A stretch of 64,000 nucleotides of DNA from contig JANVCC010000270.1 in NCBI GenBank assembly GCA_025345505.1, positions 7,023,426 to 7,087,425 of the forward strand. The letters are read 5' to 3'. The notes below the pieces were generated by a model. That model did not search any database. It had not been told where the DNA came from and saw only the letters and a list, made by a program, of their open reading frames with translations. This DNA comes from Todiramphus chloris collaris (lineage: Eukaryota; Chordata; Aves; Coraciiformes; Alcedinidae). A program made the translations under genes and the position numbers. Of the stretch, positions 26,111 to 37,825 are shown one piece after another (the first letter of the stretch is position 1; each line of letters starts with the position of its first letter).

Positions 26111-29100
26111 ATATTTCTCAAATCACCCCTTCTTGGATATCATGATGCAAAGATCCCTCTGCAAAGCAGCCTCCCCAGAGAGGTATGAGGTGTATTTATT
26201 AATTTTTACTTTATCTTTTTCCCTTTGGAAATTCTGATCTTTCATTAGCATTTCTCATACTTCCCATAGCTTCTGTTTCTCTAATTTTGATTCCTCTCCT
26301 TACATCTCTATGCCATTTTTTGATGCAAAATTTGCTTCCTCATTCTCTGTTTTTCCTAAATCTCTAATCTCTAGTTCATTTTCAGGAACCAAATAGTCCA
26401 GCACTTTGAAACTCCAACATATGTAAAAACTGTGCTTAATAATTATTTAGGTTTATGCACCGCTTCCACATTTTCTTCCAAGTCCCTGAAGGAAGTTTCC
26501 AGTAGAGAGATCTCGGTTCAGCCATGATTCCTTTCATTCCTGTTCCAGCAGAATATACTTTCTTCCTTCTTCTCCATTTTATTTTGCCTGCAAGTGAATC
26601 ACCCATTCTACCCGAGATCAGAGAGTTCCCTTTAAGCTATGCTTTGTTGATTCTTCTTTCTGGCAGGCTATAAAGAAGTGTTTGATATACGCATCTTTCC
26701 TGTTTCCTAACAGGAGAAAAGAAGGCTGGGTAATGTCTAGAGGTCATTTCTTGATAATGTAACTAGAAGACACTTGTGGCTAACTGGGAGATCAGGAACA
26801 TAAAGCTTCTTCAGTAGTATCCTGAAGTACAGTGCTAGAATAACCTACTGCAAGCAATGAAGGCAGGATAGAGAAAAGGAGGCACAAGCAGACTGACCAA
26901 GCAAATGTTTACTGACTGAAAATCAGTGGCTCCTCGTTTCCCCCGAAGATCCCAATGACTTGAATAGTTACTGGCTTAATGGGCCAACTGTGGATATTTA
27001 CCATGGCCTGGGAGCTATGGAAAATGTTGTAACATAAACGAACAGCAAACAGATAAAGGGAAGATGTGCCTATATTTGTTTGAAAAGAAAGTCAGTCATA
27101 GATGCATTACAAAAACAGGAATTATGAATATAAAATAATAATGACTACAGAATTGAATAGCCCGTAAAATTTTTTTTTTTTTTCCTGCCTTACTTTTCCA
27201 ACTGATTAAAATTTCCCACCAAACACTCTCAGATTGACAGGGATTTGATTCTGGCACTACAGTACAATTCTGGCAGGTAGCCAGCCTTTTATTTTTATCC
27301 ATCAGTCCTTTGGTCTCTTCTTCATATATTTCTCAACAAGTAGAATTATTTTTGGAGTACAGAAGTATAACATAGTTTATTTCAATTTCTAACAAGAGAT
27401 CCTATTCTTGCATATTCTGATTTTTTTTTTTAATGACTAGGCTTGGCCAAACATTTGTCTATAAACAGGATATATTTATTAGGTATCTTACTTTATTCTG
27501 CTGAGAAACTGTCAAGATCTCTAAACACAGACAAATATAATTAATAAACCCACAAATAAGAAAATGTTATTTCAGATTTAAATTCCATTCAGACCATTGA
27601 CTTTTCAAAACTATTTATTACTCAATGACAATGTGCTCAGGACTATGTGCACTGCCAACCCCCATCTCCAAAACCTCAAAGACTAGTTTACCAGAGTGCT
27701 TAAGAACATAGATGTGCTAAATTGCTTTACTGAACCTCAAAATGATGAAGTACATCCTCAATGCTTTGTCAGCTCCAAGCCTACCTCAATGAAAGGATAT
27801 CACACCTGCAGCATTTGCATCTTGCTTTTTTTTCTATGAGACTTAATAGAACCAATTCTTGATTGAAGCTGTATTTATAATTGCAGTAACTCCTGATATA
27901 CTTATTTGGTTGGAGTGATCAATTTTTACGTTACCATCAATACTTTTTAATTCCCAGTTCTATACACCCTATGCTAGATTCACTGGAACCAAACCCAAAA
28001 ATGCCTTTATGCGCGTGTTCGTGCTTTATCGGTTCCAACTTTCACCTATATATCTGCTATATATCCTCTAAACATTATTCTGTTACAGAATCAGCAACTG
28101 CACATTTCAAACCCAAATAAATCTATAGCAGATTTAAATTTCTGAGTTAATGGAAATTTCCAAATGTACTTGCCCCCCAGAAAAGCCCTCCTGTAAAACT
28201 GTACAACTTGGAGACATCATTTCCTTTTGACTGCCTTTTATGAAAAATTCATGCTGAAGTAAAAAAAAAAAAATCCTGTTCATGTTAATACTTAATATGT
28301 CCACCACAATCAGTAAGTCTGATCACTTTGACAGCTTTTAACCTGAGCCGCTGACTCCGACACTCCTCTGTCCTTCCTGTCCCAATTTCTGCCACAGAGC
28401 CCAACGTTATTGAATGTCAAGACCTTATTATGAGCCCATCTACTTAGTCGAAGCTTTTTCCTTAGAGAGTATACCTGCCAAGACATTCTACATCATTAAT
28501 ACATTAATGGATATACATATTAGGTGTGTTTTTCGTGCACTGAAAGAGCATGGTAAGAAATGCGCTGGAAATACCCTGAATTTATCAATATTTCTTCTCC
28601 TCCTTATTCGGGACAGATACACAATGTGTGAATATTTCATGGAGTTTAAATTGTCCTTTGTGTGACATTTTGCATCCCATCTTTTCCAGTCAAATCTGTT
28701 GATTCCAGTTGGTGACCTACTTCTTGCATTTCTTTGGACCAATTTGTCACTCCAGTCATGCAGTCAAAAGGGTAAATAAATTGAACACACCATGTTGCTT
28801 GTGGTGCTCCCTCTGAACTCATAAAGAGAAAATTATTAAGGGTCATGTAGCAGATAAGAAAGAGAGGCCACATTGCAGATAAGCTCTGATCCTCTGGAGG
28901 TATTCCTCATCACAGCATTTATAGAAGTTCTTTCTTGCTTACGACGGGTTTGTGGTTTGCTTTGATACGCTCACACTATGGTACTCACACTCTGTGGAAC
29001 TTTCTTTTTTTAGCCATATCATTAATTTCCTTAAAAACGGTAGAGTTTTGAAAGCTTTTGCTCATTCTGTGAGCTCTCCTCATTAGAAGTACAGCTGTGA

Positions 29101-31557
29101 TGTATTCTGAAACATCTTTTACTGCATCCTGTGCAAGCTAATGAAAATATTGTTAATAACAGCAAGCGATGCCCAGGATACTCTACAAAACCAGCACCTT
29201 TTTAACTGCTGCAGACTGTCTACAACCCCATGACAGCCCTGAATAAGAAAACAATCCCTCTTCATGGCTTGTGCAACATGCTGAACTGTGTGTGCTGCAG
29301 TCCCAGTAACACACACGGGCATTAGGAAAGAGCCAAGTGCTCTGCTGAATGGAAATGAACTGAAGGAGGTGAGTTTAGATGTGCCTGTATAATTCATATG
29401 CCATCCTTTCAAGCCTGGAAATGTAAAACAGGCCCTACTTCTTGTTCATTTGTGTGCACAGTGGGAAGGAGAAAGTGAAAGGGCCATGCTATTTCATTTT
29501 TTTGCTTTTCTAATCCATTTTAGGTAACTCTTCCTTCTCTCCATTATATAGTTTCACTCAAAGTCAAGGTTTTACTTCTGCCTGCTGCCCTTTTGAAAAA
29601 CTGTCAGAGAAATATGGAATCTTGTTGAGATCCAAGTTCTTTGTCTACTTTTGAAGGAGTATCTAAATACATACATTCGAGATGTCTCCTCCTATACCCA
29701 ACCTTTCATCTGTGCACATAACAATCTACATAAAGGGTCATATGACATATGTTTCCTCTTTTATCTTGCTCATAAGCATCTTAGTTTAGAATGACATGTC
29801 TTGAGCACACCTAGCAGGAAACATTTCCAAGCAGTCCAATCACACAGTGAGTTTTGTGACAAACTGACTTTTTTTTTTCCTGGGAACCTAAAGGAAGTTC
29901 CTGATTTGCTACTTAGATATGACTTGTTGGGAGAAACTTCCCACTAACAATTTGAGTTCATATTCTATATATTATACATTTGCCAAGCATGATTAAAAGC
30001 TTTCAGTTGTAGTTCCCATGTACAAAAGATGTCCCATTTACTCAAGTATTCAGGTTCTAGCTTTTTCCAGAAAGCAAATGCTCCTAATATACCCAGTGGA
30101 CCAAACATCAGTAAGATACTCCCTTGAAGGAACATTGACAGCCACAAAAAAACAATTTGCCTTATTGTTATTTGCTTGCTTTAGCCATTTACTTGGGCAT
30201 TGCAGTGACTTGTTCATACCTACTCAAAAGGCAGGAGTAGATCTCTCTATCTCAATGAGTTCTTATGGAAATCATCACTATCCTTGATTTTAATAACTTT
30301 ATCTTTCATTTTTAACATAACAAAATTTCAGTCAACAGTCTGCTTTCTTGCTCCCATGCTACAAGCTTCTGGCAACATGTACTCAGTTTAATGACAGGCT
30401 TGGTTCTGTTCCAGCAGATTATTAAAAAAAAAAGTTCTGATGAAAAAATCAGCTGTGTTTAAATAGCTAAATGATCCAACCAGATAATTTGAGGGCTTTT
30501 GCCTGTTTTTTTCCCCTTACAGAACTTTATCAGGCCAATACACACGCACTCCAGTATTCAAAGGAGAGATTTTGCAATGAGTTTGTGCTTAAATTTCATG
30601 ATGTGCCAAATAAATTACAGTAGGTGCATTATTGTTGTTCTTTGTTTCTAAGGCCAGGCTTATTTAAGAGACCGAGTAGCTAATCTTAACACTCGTCACC
30701 TAAGGTATGCATTGATTATTTCCTTTAAACATGACTACTTAGAAGTTTAACAAGGATGTATATATACTTTAATACTTGTCAACAATTTACTGTTAAAGCA
30801 GCAAGGTGGCTGAGAAACTGCCAATTATCCTTCTTCCATGTGCTAAATTACTGCTACATACTTTTTGAGATCCTAACAACAGTGCTGGAGAAAGGACATC
30901 AAATGATGCTTAGAAATGTGATACACATTTTCATTTCACACTCCATCAGTTTTTACAACTAGAGCTCCATGAAATGTATGAGAATACTTGGCTAACAGCC
31001 ATATCTACTGAGGTGTAAAATAAGGATCAGATCTCCTTTTAAAAGAGTTTCATTTTCTTTACATGACTAAATCAGATGTTGACCTTTTTACAAAATATAT
31101 TGTAAATATTCCATACCTCTACCCATCAATTAATTTTGAATCTCTGAATCTAGTTTGGACTTCTTTTAACAGACATGCAATCAATACACATTGTTCTAGA
31201 ACAGATTTGTAAAGCAAAATAAACCAATTTGTCCTTTCACCAAACTAGAACTGAAATACACTGAATGGTAAAATCACTGGTGCTAAATCTTTTCCATTCT
31301 AGTAAGTTCCTTCCTCATCTTGCACCCTGGTATAAGACACAAGTAGGTTACTGCCTTTATAGTTCACAAAGTAAAGCTGTAGGCATGGGCAAAACCAACT
31401 TTTGAATTTAGATTTCAGTCTGTCAGGAAAGATTAAAGCTTCGTGCGTATATAAAAGGGGAACTATAAAATGATAACAGATACATAGCATGGAGTGATTA
31501 TGCTTGAACAGCCACTGTTTTACCAGTGTAGTAAAGCAGAAAATCTCTTTTACTCAC

Positions 31558-31722
31558 CTCTGTTAAACCAGATACTTCTCCTTTTGCTAACGGTCTGGTG
31601 ATGGATGCGGTGTAAACTCTGGCATCTGACACTGGCTGCCCCTTCATAAAATGTTTCCCAGCTTCATAAATATTCACTTCTACCATTTTACCCATTAACA
31701 GAGGATCCTTTGGCACAAGAAC
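31558..31722 (-). CDS. CDKAL1: CDKAL1 penultimate coding exon (rest of TRAM domain)
   Basis: The 55 codons run from [20 protein letters not shown] to KGEVSGLTE and match the distal part of the CDKAL1 TRAM domain and the segment after it. The family-typical stretch [17 protein letters not shown] lies at about residues 22-38 of the exon. TRAM folds are beta-barrels that help hold the tRNA substrate. The donor is strong (GAG then GTGAGT). The acceptor is poor: it ends GAAAG and has a broken pyrimidine tract, yet the protein match fixes the boundary at 31722. Length is a multiple of three and both ends are phase 0, so skipping would keep frame while deleting most of the TRAM domain. Reading past the donor meets a stop at 31498-31500 after 19 unrelated residues. 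Confidence 0.95.
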
Positions 31723-32316
31723 CTTTCAAATACAGATGAAGACACAGTTACTAAATATCACACAGAACACCAGTGACTCCAGCTTCCACTCAGAAAACAG
31801 GTTTTTGACGAACATCAGAGCAAATCCTCAAACTGCTAAAATCTCAGCCACCAGCATATGCTCTAGCCCCTGACACACTCGCCCCGTGACACCTTCAGCT
31901 TGTGTTCTTCAAGAGCTCTGCAGCGCAGCTCAGCTCCTTTCAACTCGGGCTGATTCTGTGGGTTGTGGTGTTCGATCGATGAGAAAGTTGGACCCGAGGT
32001 GCAACATTTGAATCCAGACCCAAACGGTTCCCAAGGGCACTTGCACTACACAGTTCTACTAGACTGCTGTAAAGCTTCCTGGTTTTGTATCCATCCCACA
32101 AATCTTTTTGTTGTTGTTGTTGAGTCTGTACATGCTTCGGGACAGAAATCAGGCCCTTGTTTCTGGTTGCACAAGGCCTTATTTTGATAGCACAGATCCT
32201 TTGCAGCTGAGATGCACGACTGACAACGAACGCCTGTAAAAATGGCTGAGTGTGTTTCTCAGGTCAGCAACAAAAGCCACCCTCTCCTGAATTTGCACAA
32301 CCATGGTATCAGACAG

Positions 32317-32950
32317 TCACAGAATGGCTTAGGTTGGAAGGCACCTCAGAGATCATCTAAACCAATATCCCGGCCCATGAGGCTTTGAGCAACCTGGTCT
32401 AGTTGAGAGGCATCCCTGGCCATAGCAGAGAGGTTGGATTAATCATCTCTGAGGTCCCTGCCATGGCCAGGGATGCCTCTCAACTAGACAAGGTCACTCA
32501 AGCCCTCATCCAATCTGGCCTTGAACATCTCCAGGGAAGGGGCATCCACAGCCCCTCTGGGCAATCTATTCCAGAGCCTCACCACCCTCTTACTGAAGAA
32601 CTTCCTGAGACCCAGTCTAAACCTGTTCTCCTTCAGTTTAAAACCATTTCCCCTCGTCCTATCACTGGACACTCTTATGAAGAGTCCCTCTCCAGCCTTC
32701 CTGTAGGTTCCCTTCAGGTACTAGAAGGCAGTTATAAGGTCCCCCCAGAGTGTCTTCCTTTCCAGGCTGAACAATCCCAGCTCCCTCTGCCTATCCTCAC
32801 AGCAGAGGTGCTCCAGCCCCTGGATCATCTCTGTGGCCATCCTTTGGACTTGATCCAACAGATCTGTGTCCCTCTTACGCTGGGGACACCAGAACTGGAT
32901 GCAGGACTCAAGGTGGGATCTCAGGAGAGCAGCGTAAAAGGGGAAGTCTG
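32317..32950 (-). mobile_element. CR1 LINE 3' fragment with internal fold-back
   Basis: The plus strand is the antisense of a CR1 3' end: it starts TCACAGAATGGCTTAGGTTGGAAGG and continues through the blocks CTTGAACATCTCCAGGGA, TCTATTCCAGAGCCTCACCA, CCCCTCGTCCTATCAC and CAGGCTGAACAATCCC to about 32950. On the minus strand the end of the CR1 ORF2 product is readable (RLWNRLPRGAVDAPSLEMFK). The element is 5' truncated and lies in the same orientation as CDKAL1. Between about 32399 and 32462 part of the 3' tail is present in the opposite orientation, giving a palindrome that an ordinary CR1 lacks. Confidence 0.95.
32399..32487. repeat. Perfect 25-bp inverted repeat inside the CR1
   Basis: The left arm (32399-32423, starting CTAGTTGAGAGGCATCCC) is the exact reverse complement of the right arm (32463-32487). 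The 39-nt spacer reads as the CR1 tail in sense orientation (GGTTGGATTA, then CTCTGAGGTCCC), opposite to the surrounding CR1. Pairing continues outward for several more bases with one mismatch. Confidence 0.95.
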
Positions 32951-33878
32951 TAAGAACTACACAGAAACGACACCACGTAACAGACGTTCTTTGGTCACGC
33001 ATGCTTCAAAAGAAAAGAGCCCAACATACAGGAGAAACTTTTTTTTTATTTCCCCTGGAAGAACAAATGTCATAAAAAGGCTCTAAAAAAGAAGGAAAAA
33101 AAAGCAGTTAAAAAAAGAAAAGCGGTGTCATTTCCTAATTAAATAAGGAAAAAAATGAATCACAGGGACTTAATCACATTTACTTGCAATTCATCCACAC
33201 ACAAATGCAAGCTTTTCGAAGGCAGGTACATATACCTTGATTTTTGGACACTGAAATTGAAACGCCTTAAAATGGCTTGATTTTTAGACTACATGTGCAG
33301 AGAATTTTCAGAAGAAAACTCAGTGCCAACCCCATTTGGAGAGCATTTTCTTGCCAAATGGTGCCTCTCCGTTTTCATCTACGAAAAGTGTTGGCTGTCC
33401 CACTTGGAGGAAATGATCGCCAGTAGTTTCCCTTTTTCCCTGAAGGCTCAAGGTGTTCATGACTGTAAAAGTTTCCAGATCCTAAGATTCTGCTGAGCTT
33501 CCTAAACATCTTCCAAAAAAAGCAGACATCTTTGCCTTTCAGAGATGGGCAAGCTGAGATTAACTGTAACTAAGCGGCAAACACAAATCCAGGATCCTGA
33601 TGCTGAGACTGTATTATGATGTGGCTAGGTCACAGTTCTTCCCACGTAATTCATCTCTGGCAAATTTAAATCCAAGGAAGTTTAGGTAGCTGTCACTGGG
33701 CCTGTGATCTCTGTATGCAAAATGGCAGCAACTAAATATAAATCCTTGGGGCAGACATGGGTGACTATTTCCTAGCTTAAAGGTAATGTTTCTGTGTGGA
33801 AAGAATTCATTTGTAAAAGGACACAGAAGGAAATCTATCAGGCTGAAATGTATGGATTAAGAAGTTTCTCACCTATTT

Positions 33879-33920
33879 GAAGTTATTTCTGATGTATTGG
33901 AAATTATTTCTGACTTATTG
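33879..33920. repeat. 21-bp tandem duplication
   Basis: The units 33879-33899 and 33900-33920, of the form GAARTTATTTCTGAYNTATTG, differ at three positions. Confidence 0.85.
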
Positions 33921-34301
33921 TTTGAAATTAGGTTTTTTGCAAAGATGTATGGAAATTATCAAGATTCAACTATTCAGATAACGATGCTTTGGAGACACAG
34001 AAATTAAAAATTAATTCAGTAATTAACAGCTACTTATTCAAATCATGTTATTTGGATATATAGCACGTATCCACCTCACTCTGTATACTCAAAGAGTGTC
34101 CACTGAGGATTTCTTAACAGAATTTCGGGTGAATTGTATTTAAAATGCAGAAACAAAATATCTCATAAGCAAGTCTTGGTTGTCAAACTTTTCCTGGAAA
34201 ATGTTTCTTATTTCTTCACTTCTTGCACAGTAGCACACTGCACTGCTGAGATTATCAGAAAGCGAATATAAAACAAAAAGATGGGTTTTTTCTTTATTTA
34301 C

Positions 34302-34385
34302 CTGCTCATAGAAAGGATTGTGAGCAACATAGTAATTGGAATCAAAGGATTCTTCTGTTACCAGAACTCTTTGCCTCTCACCAAC
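34302..34385 (-). CDS. CDKAL1: CDKAL1 antepenultimate coding exon (start of TRAM domain)
   Basis: Internal exon of the tRNA t6A37 methylthiotransferase, which adds a methylthio group to t6A at position 37 of tRNA-Lys(UUU) using radical SAM chemistry. The 28 codons begin [14 protein letters not shown] and end NPFYEQ, closely matching the segment of vertebrate CDKAL1 that opens the TRAM RNA-binding domain (roughly residue 430 of about 579). On the minus strand a pyrimidine-rich acceptor ending TTTTCCAG precedes the exon, and the donor is CAG followed by GTAAAT. The donor is weak because position +5 is A instead of G. Both exon ends fall between codons (phase 0), and the last residue Q continues directly into VLVPK of the next exon 2.6 kb away. 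The preceding exon was not found before base 64000, so the upstream intron exceeds 29.6 kb. Identification rests on remembered family similarity, not a database search. Confidence 0.93.
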
Positions 34386-36313
34386 CTGGAAAATAAAAAA
34401 CAAGAGAAATGACTCAGAAAACAAAAACAATGAATCACACTTAGTAGGGAGCTGCAACTACAAGCAAACACTCTTAGCAAAAACAATCAAATTCTCTGAG
34501 GAAATTCCATGTCAGCAAGAAAGCAGGTCAGAGATAGCCCTAGTTCAACCTGTCGAAACCTGACAAGGTTAAAAGTCAGAACTAAGGGCTAGAGCTGTTA
34601 TACAGTAATGCCTTAACAGAAAAACCCAGTTCAGAAACATAAACTGATTTAAACTTAGTAACAGACGAACAAATAAAAATGTCAGATGTGTACAGAGCCC
34701 ATTACGGCTTCATCCAACTAATGAAAAACTCCCCTTCAGCAGAGAATTCTGCAATCAATCACAGAGCCAGTAACAGTGCTGTTGTTCCCCCCTCTGCCAC
34801 CAACAGCCCTACGACAAACGAGACACTCACACCCGCTGTTTTAATTAATACCTCCCCACTTCCAAATGCACTAACACAGTTTAAAGGAAGCACCAGTCTT
34901 ACAATTACTTAAGTGGAAGGCAAATCAGTTGCATTTAGGTGTCAAGTGGATATGAAACAAAGTCTGACTTTTCCCAAAGTTCAAAATCCCCCCAACGATA
35001 CCTTTTGGTTTTGTCCATTACTGAGTTATAGCCTAAACTATAGTTTCTGCTAACTTTGGAGGACATAGCTCATATTTTTCAGTCTGAGCCCATCTCTTTT
35101 TTTTTTCCCCCCATCTAAATGTGCACTGTATTATTTCCAAACTATTTGACAAATGCATTCTGCAAATTACAGCTGTCTACCAAGTCAAATTTACTCACTG
35201 CTTTTATTGCTATTTTGAGAATCAGAAAGATTTCACGTTTTACTCCAAACTTTTAATATCTGTGAGCAAAGCTGCATTCAAGACTTTCCCTGCTCCCTGG
35301 AAGAAGCCCACCACATCCCAGTGGCAGCTGAAATGTTTTAACATCCCCATCATAAGGTCCATGTGAGTTAGCAAGATGTATGTAGATCAGATGATAATGT
35401 TTTGATTCTTTAAGGTACAAGCAGTAAACAATAAGATTTGGATTTTCTCTAAGAGTCAATGGCAGAAAAAACAACATGAAGCAATAAGAATTGTAAGAAA
35501 TACATTGCAATTGACATTAAATGACATTACAGAATACATATACACTGTATATATGCTTATATATACACACATAATAGATATATAATTCCTCACTCATCAA
35601 ACAGAAAGATTTCATGGAGTAACTCTTGCCTTTCCCTCCCTGTGCACGTACCTACAGCATTCCCAAAGTAAACTCTGGAAAGCAGAGGAGACAGCAAGCA
35701 CCCAGCTCATCTCCCTGAGGGCACTTAGACTTCATTCCCCAGGACCACAAGTTTGGGGTACACAGCAGGGGCACAGAATCCTAACAGTAGAAAAGATGTA
35801 CACTTTTGCACTTTTGAGAGGTGTTTAAGAGTTGTTTGTATGTCAAATTCCTGTTTGTGTTTCTCTGGGCAGTCTGCAATTACAATTAGCAGATAAAACG
35901 TACGAAGTTTTCTGTAATATTTGAGACCATAGCTTTTAAAATCACAACCCAGTATCTCCTGGGGCTCTACAGTACTAAAGTCCCAGATGTCACTCAATAC
36001 TATGAAAAAGAGGAGGACGAAATGTTAGATAAGCACCACTCACCCTTGGGGAAACATGCTACCACTGAAAGGCCAACCACCAAGCCACGTCCTCGTATTG
36101 GATTCATTATTTACTGATAACCATAACTCGGCAAGACTGCCTCAAAGCAATACTGGGTCTGTTACTCATTTCAGGGTTGTCTTCTGGTTCCCTGGTTCTC
36201 TCTGGCCAGAGCATTCTGCTTTCATCACCTTTATGAATCCTCCCTGTGAGGTTATCTAAGGTACGTGTGTTATCTTCATACTCTCAGATGACAGAAGAGC
36301 AAGTATGATATGC

Positions 36314-36342
36314 TAATAATAATAATAATAGTAATAATAATA
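36314..36342. repeat. TAA trinucleotide microsatellite
   Basis: Run of TAA/AAT units broken by one GTA. On the minus strand it creates a spurious poly-tyrosine frame. Confidence 0.95.
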
Positions 36343-37777
36343 CACGTGTATGTGATGATTTGACACAAGCAGTGGTTTCTTCAGAAACACACTGCCAGTT
36401 TCTCTTATCTTTGCTACCATGAGCTCAGGTCTCCATGTCTCAGAGGGCCAGACAGAGCTTCCTGGGCTCAGAATTTCTTGGGAATGGGAGGAAATCAGGA
36501 AGACTAAACTCATCACATAGCATCAAAACTGTGGCACTAGAATCGAGTAGCAGAAGTGCAGAGGAGCTGAGCAGCTGACAATGCAGACAGCCCTACAAGC
36601 ATGCAACTCAGATGGCACACTGTGAGGAGTACAGGTAAACCCAGTAACTGTTCCCTTGCTCGTTAGGGGATTTGTAGCCTTGGCCAAAAATGAGCTCACA
36701 GAGAAAAATGATATTCAGCTATTTGCAGACTCTCTTGCCATAATGACAGAAAAGGAAAATTCCTTTTAATGAGTTAGGCCATTGGGTATTCATGATCTAC
36801 AAGACTAATTGGCTACACGCACTTGTAAGACAGAAAAGGACTATCCATCCTGCATCCAAGTATAATTGAGGAGAAATGTAAGTACGCAGAATGCAGCTTT
36901 GGTATTGAAATTTGTTCAAGAAGTGGAGTATGTCATCATTTCTGCAATTATTCCCCTGGGATCTCTAAGTGCCTAAGTTTCATCTCTCAGAAAGGATTTA
37001 AATATGCAGAAACCAGACATGGTATCTAATAACAGTCATAATTATAATAAACTTTGATGATTTTTTTTCAGGCATGTACCAGCAAAAGTAATTCCATATC
37101 TTATTCTCATTCCTACTCTTTCATCTGCTTCCACAGTTATGCACGAGTTCCAGCTCTCAGGGAACTACAACTCTGACAAAGCATGTGGAACTGAGGAAAC
37201 TCAGCTCTGGCATCGCAGTTTGGAAAGGATCCTATAGAACCAGGTGGGTCTTTTTCCTTTATGGAAGATAGCATGAAAATAATAATGAATGACAGGAAAA
37301 AACTCCCCTGTGCCAAGATGGATTGGTCACACCATTTAGACAAGGAGAATTGGTTTTCACTGAAAATAACACAAGTGCTGCTGGTCCTGTCACTTCACAA
37401 CTGCAACAGTTGTCAGGTAGTTTGCAAATCCCAGAATTAGTATCAGCTTTTATTTCATTTTCATGTACTCTGCAGGAAATTGTGACCTGATAATTCTATA
37501 ACTCAGTTTTTCCTTTACCAAATACCATAAAATTTTTTCTTTTTTTTTTTCCCAGCTGGATGATTTTCTAAAATGAAGGAAGGGTAAGAAATGTGAAACA
37601 TCCTTCTTGGCTGCAGTTTGTTTTTTAAACCAAAACTGTCTGAATCCCATAAACCTTAAGTCTGATTTTTAAATGGGTATGGGTGCAAAAAACAGGCCCC
37701 ATTTATGTGCTTTGATAAAATACTGAAACGTGACTTCAACACCACCCTGCTGTAACTGTACTCAGATAATGATTGTT

Positions 37778-37825
37778 AATTAGTTAATGAAAACTAGTTA
37801 AAATTAGTTAATGAAAACTGTAATA
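37778..37825. repeat. 24-bp tandem duplication
   Basis: The core AATTAGTTAATGAAAACT occurs at 37778 and again at 37802, identical over 18 bases. Confidence 0.9.

Larger units (their letters stand above)
10466..31557 (-). other. CDKAL1: CDKAL1 last intron (21.1 kb)
   Basis: Bounded by the donor GTGAGT at 31557 and the acceptor CAG ending at 10466 on the minus strand. It holds no other exon that I can support. Contents seen: compound GT/AT/T microsatellite at 12601-12642, a degraded CR1 at 15063-15512, low-repeat stretches near 16900-17050 and 24950-25330, MIR-like fossils near 18041-18160 and 19350-19390, an AT microsatellite at 20969-20997, an unexplained, locally CpG-containing segment around 21130-21650, and a run of 11 C at 26100-26110. 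The remainder is AT-rich unique DNA whose short open frames look like chance. Confidence 0.85.
31723..34301 (-). other. CDKAL1: CDKAL1 intron between the two TRAM exons (2.6 kb)
   Basis: The shortest intron visible. It starts with the weak donor GTAAAT at 34301 and ends with the weak acceptor GAAAG at 31723. It carries the CR1 insertion at 32317-32950, a TTG microsatellite at 32105-32120 and a 21-bp duplication at 33879-33920. No additional coding exon is seen. Confidence 0.9.

Noticed and set aside
32403-33086. The longest open frame in the window (227 codons, plus strand)
   Set aside because: It is the antisense strand of the CR1 copy and its fold-back. The composition and block order are those of CR1, not of a protein gene.
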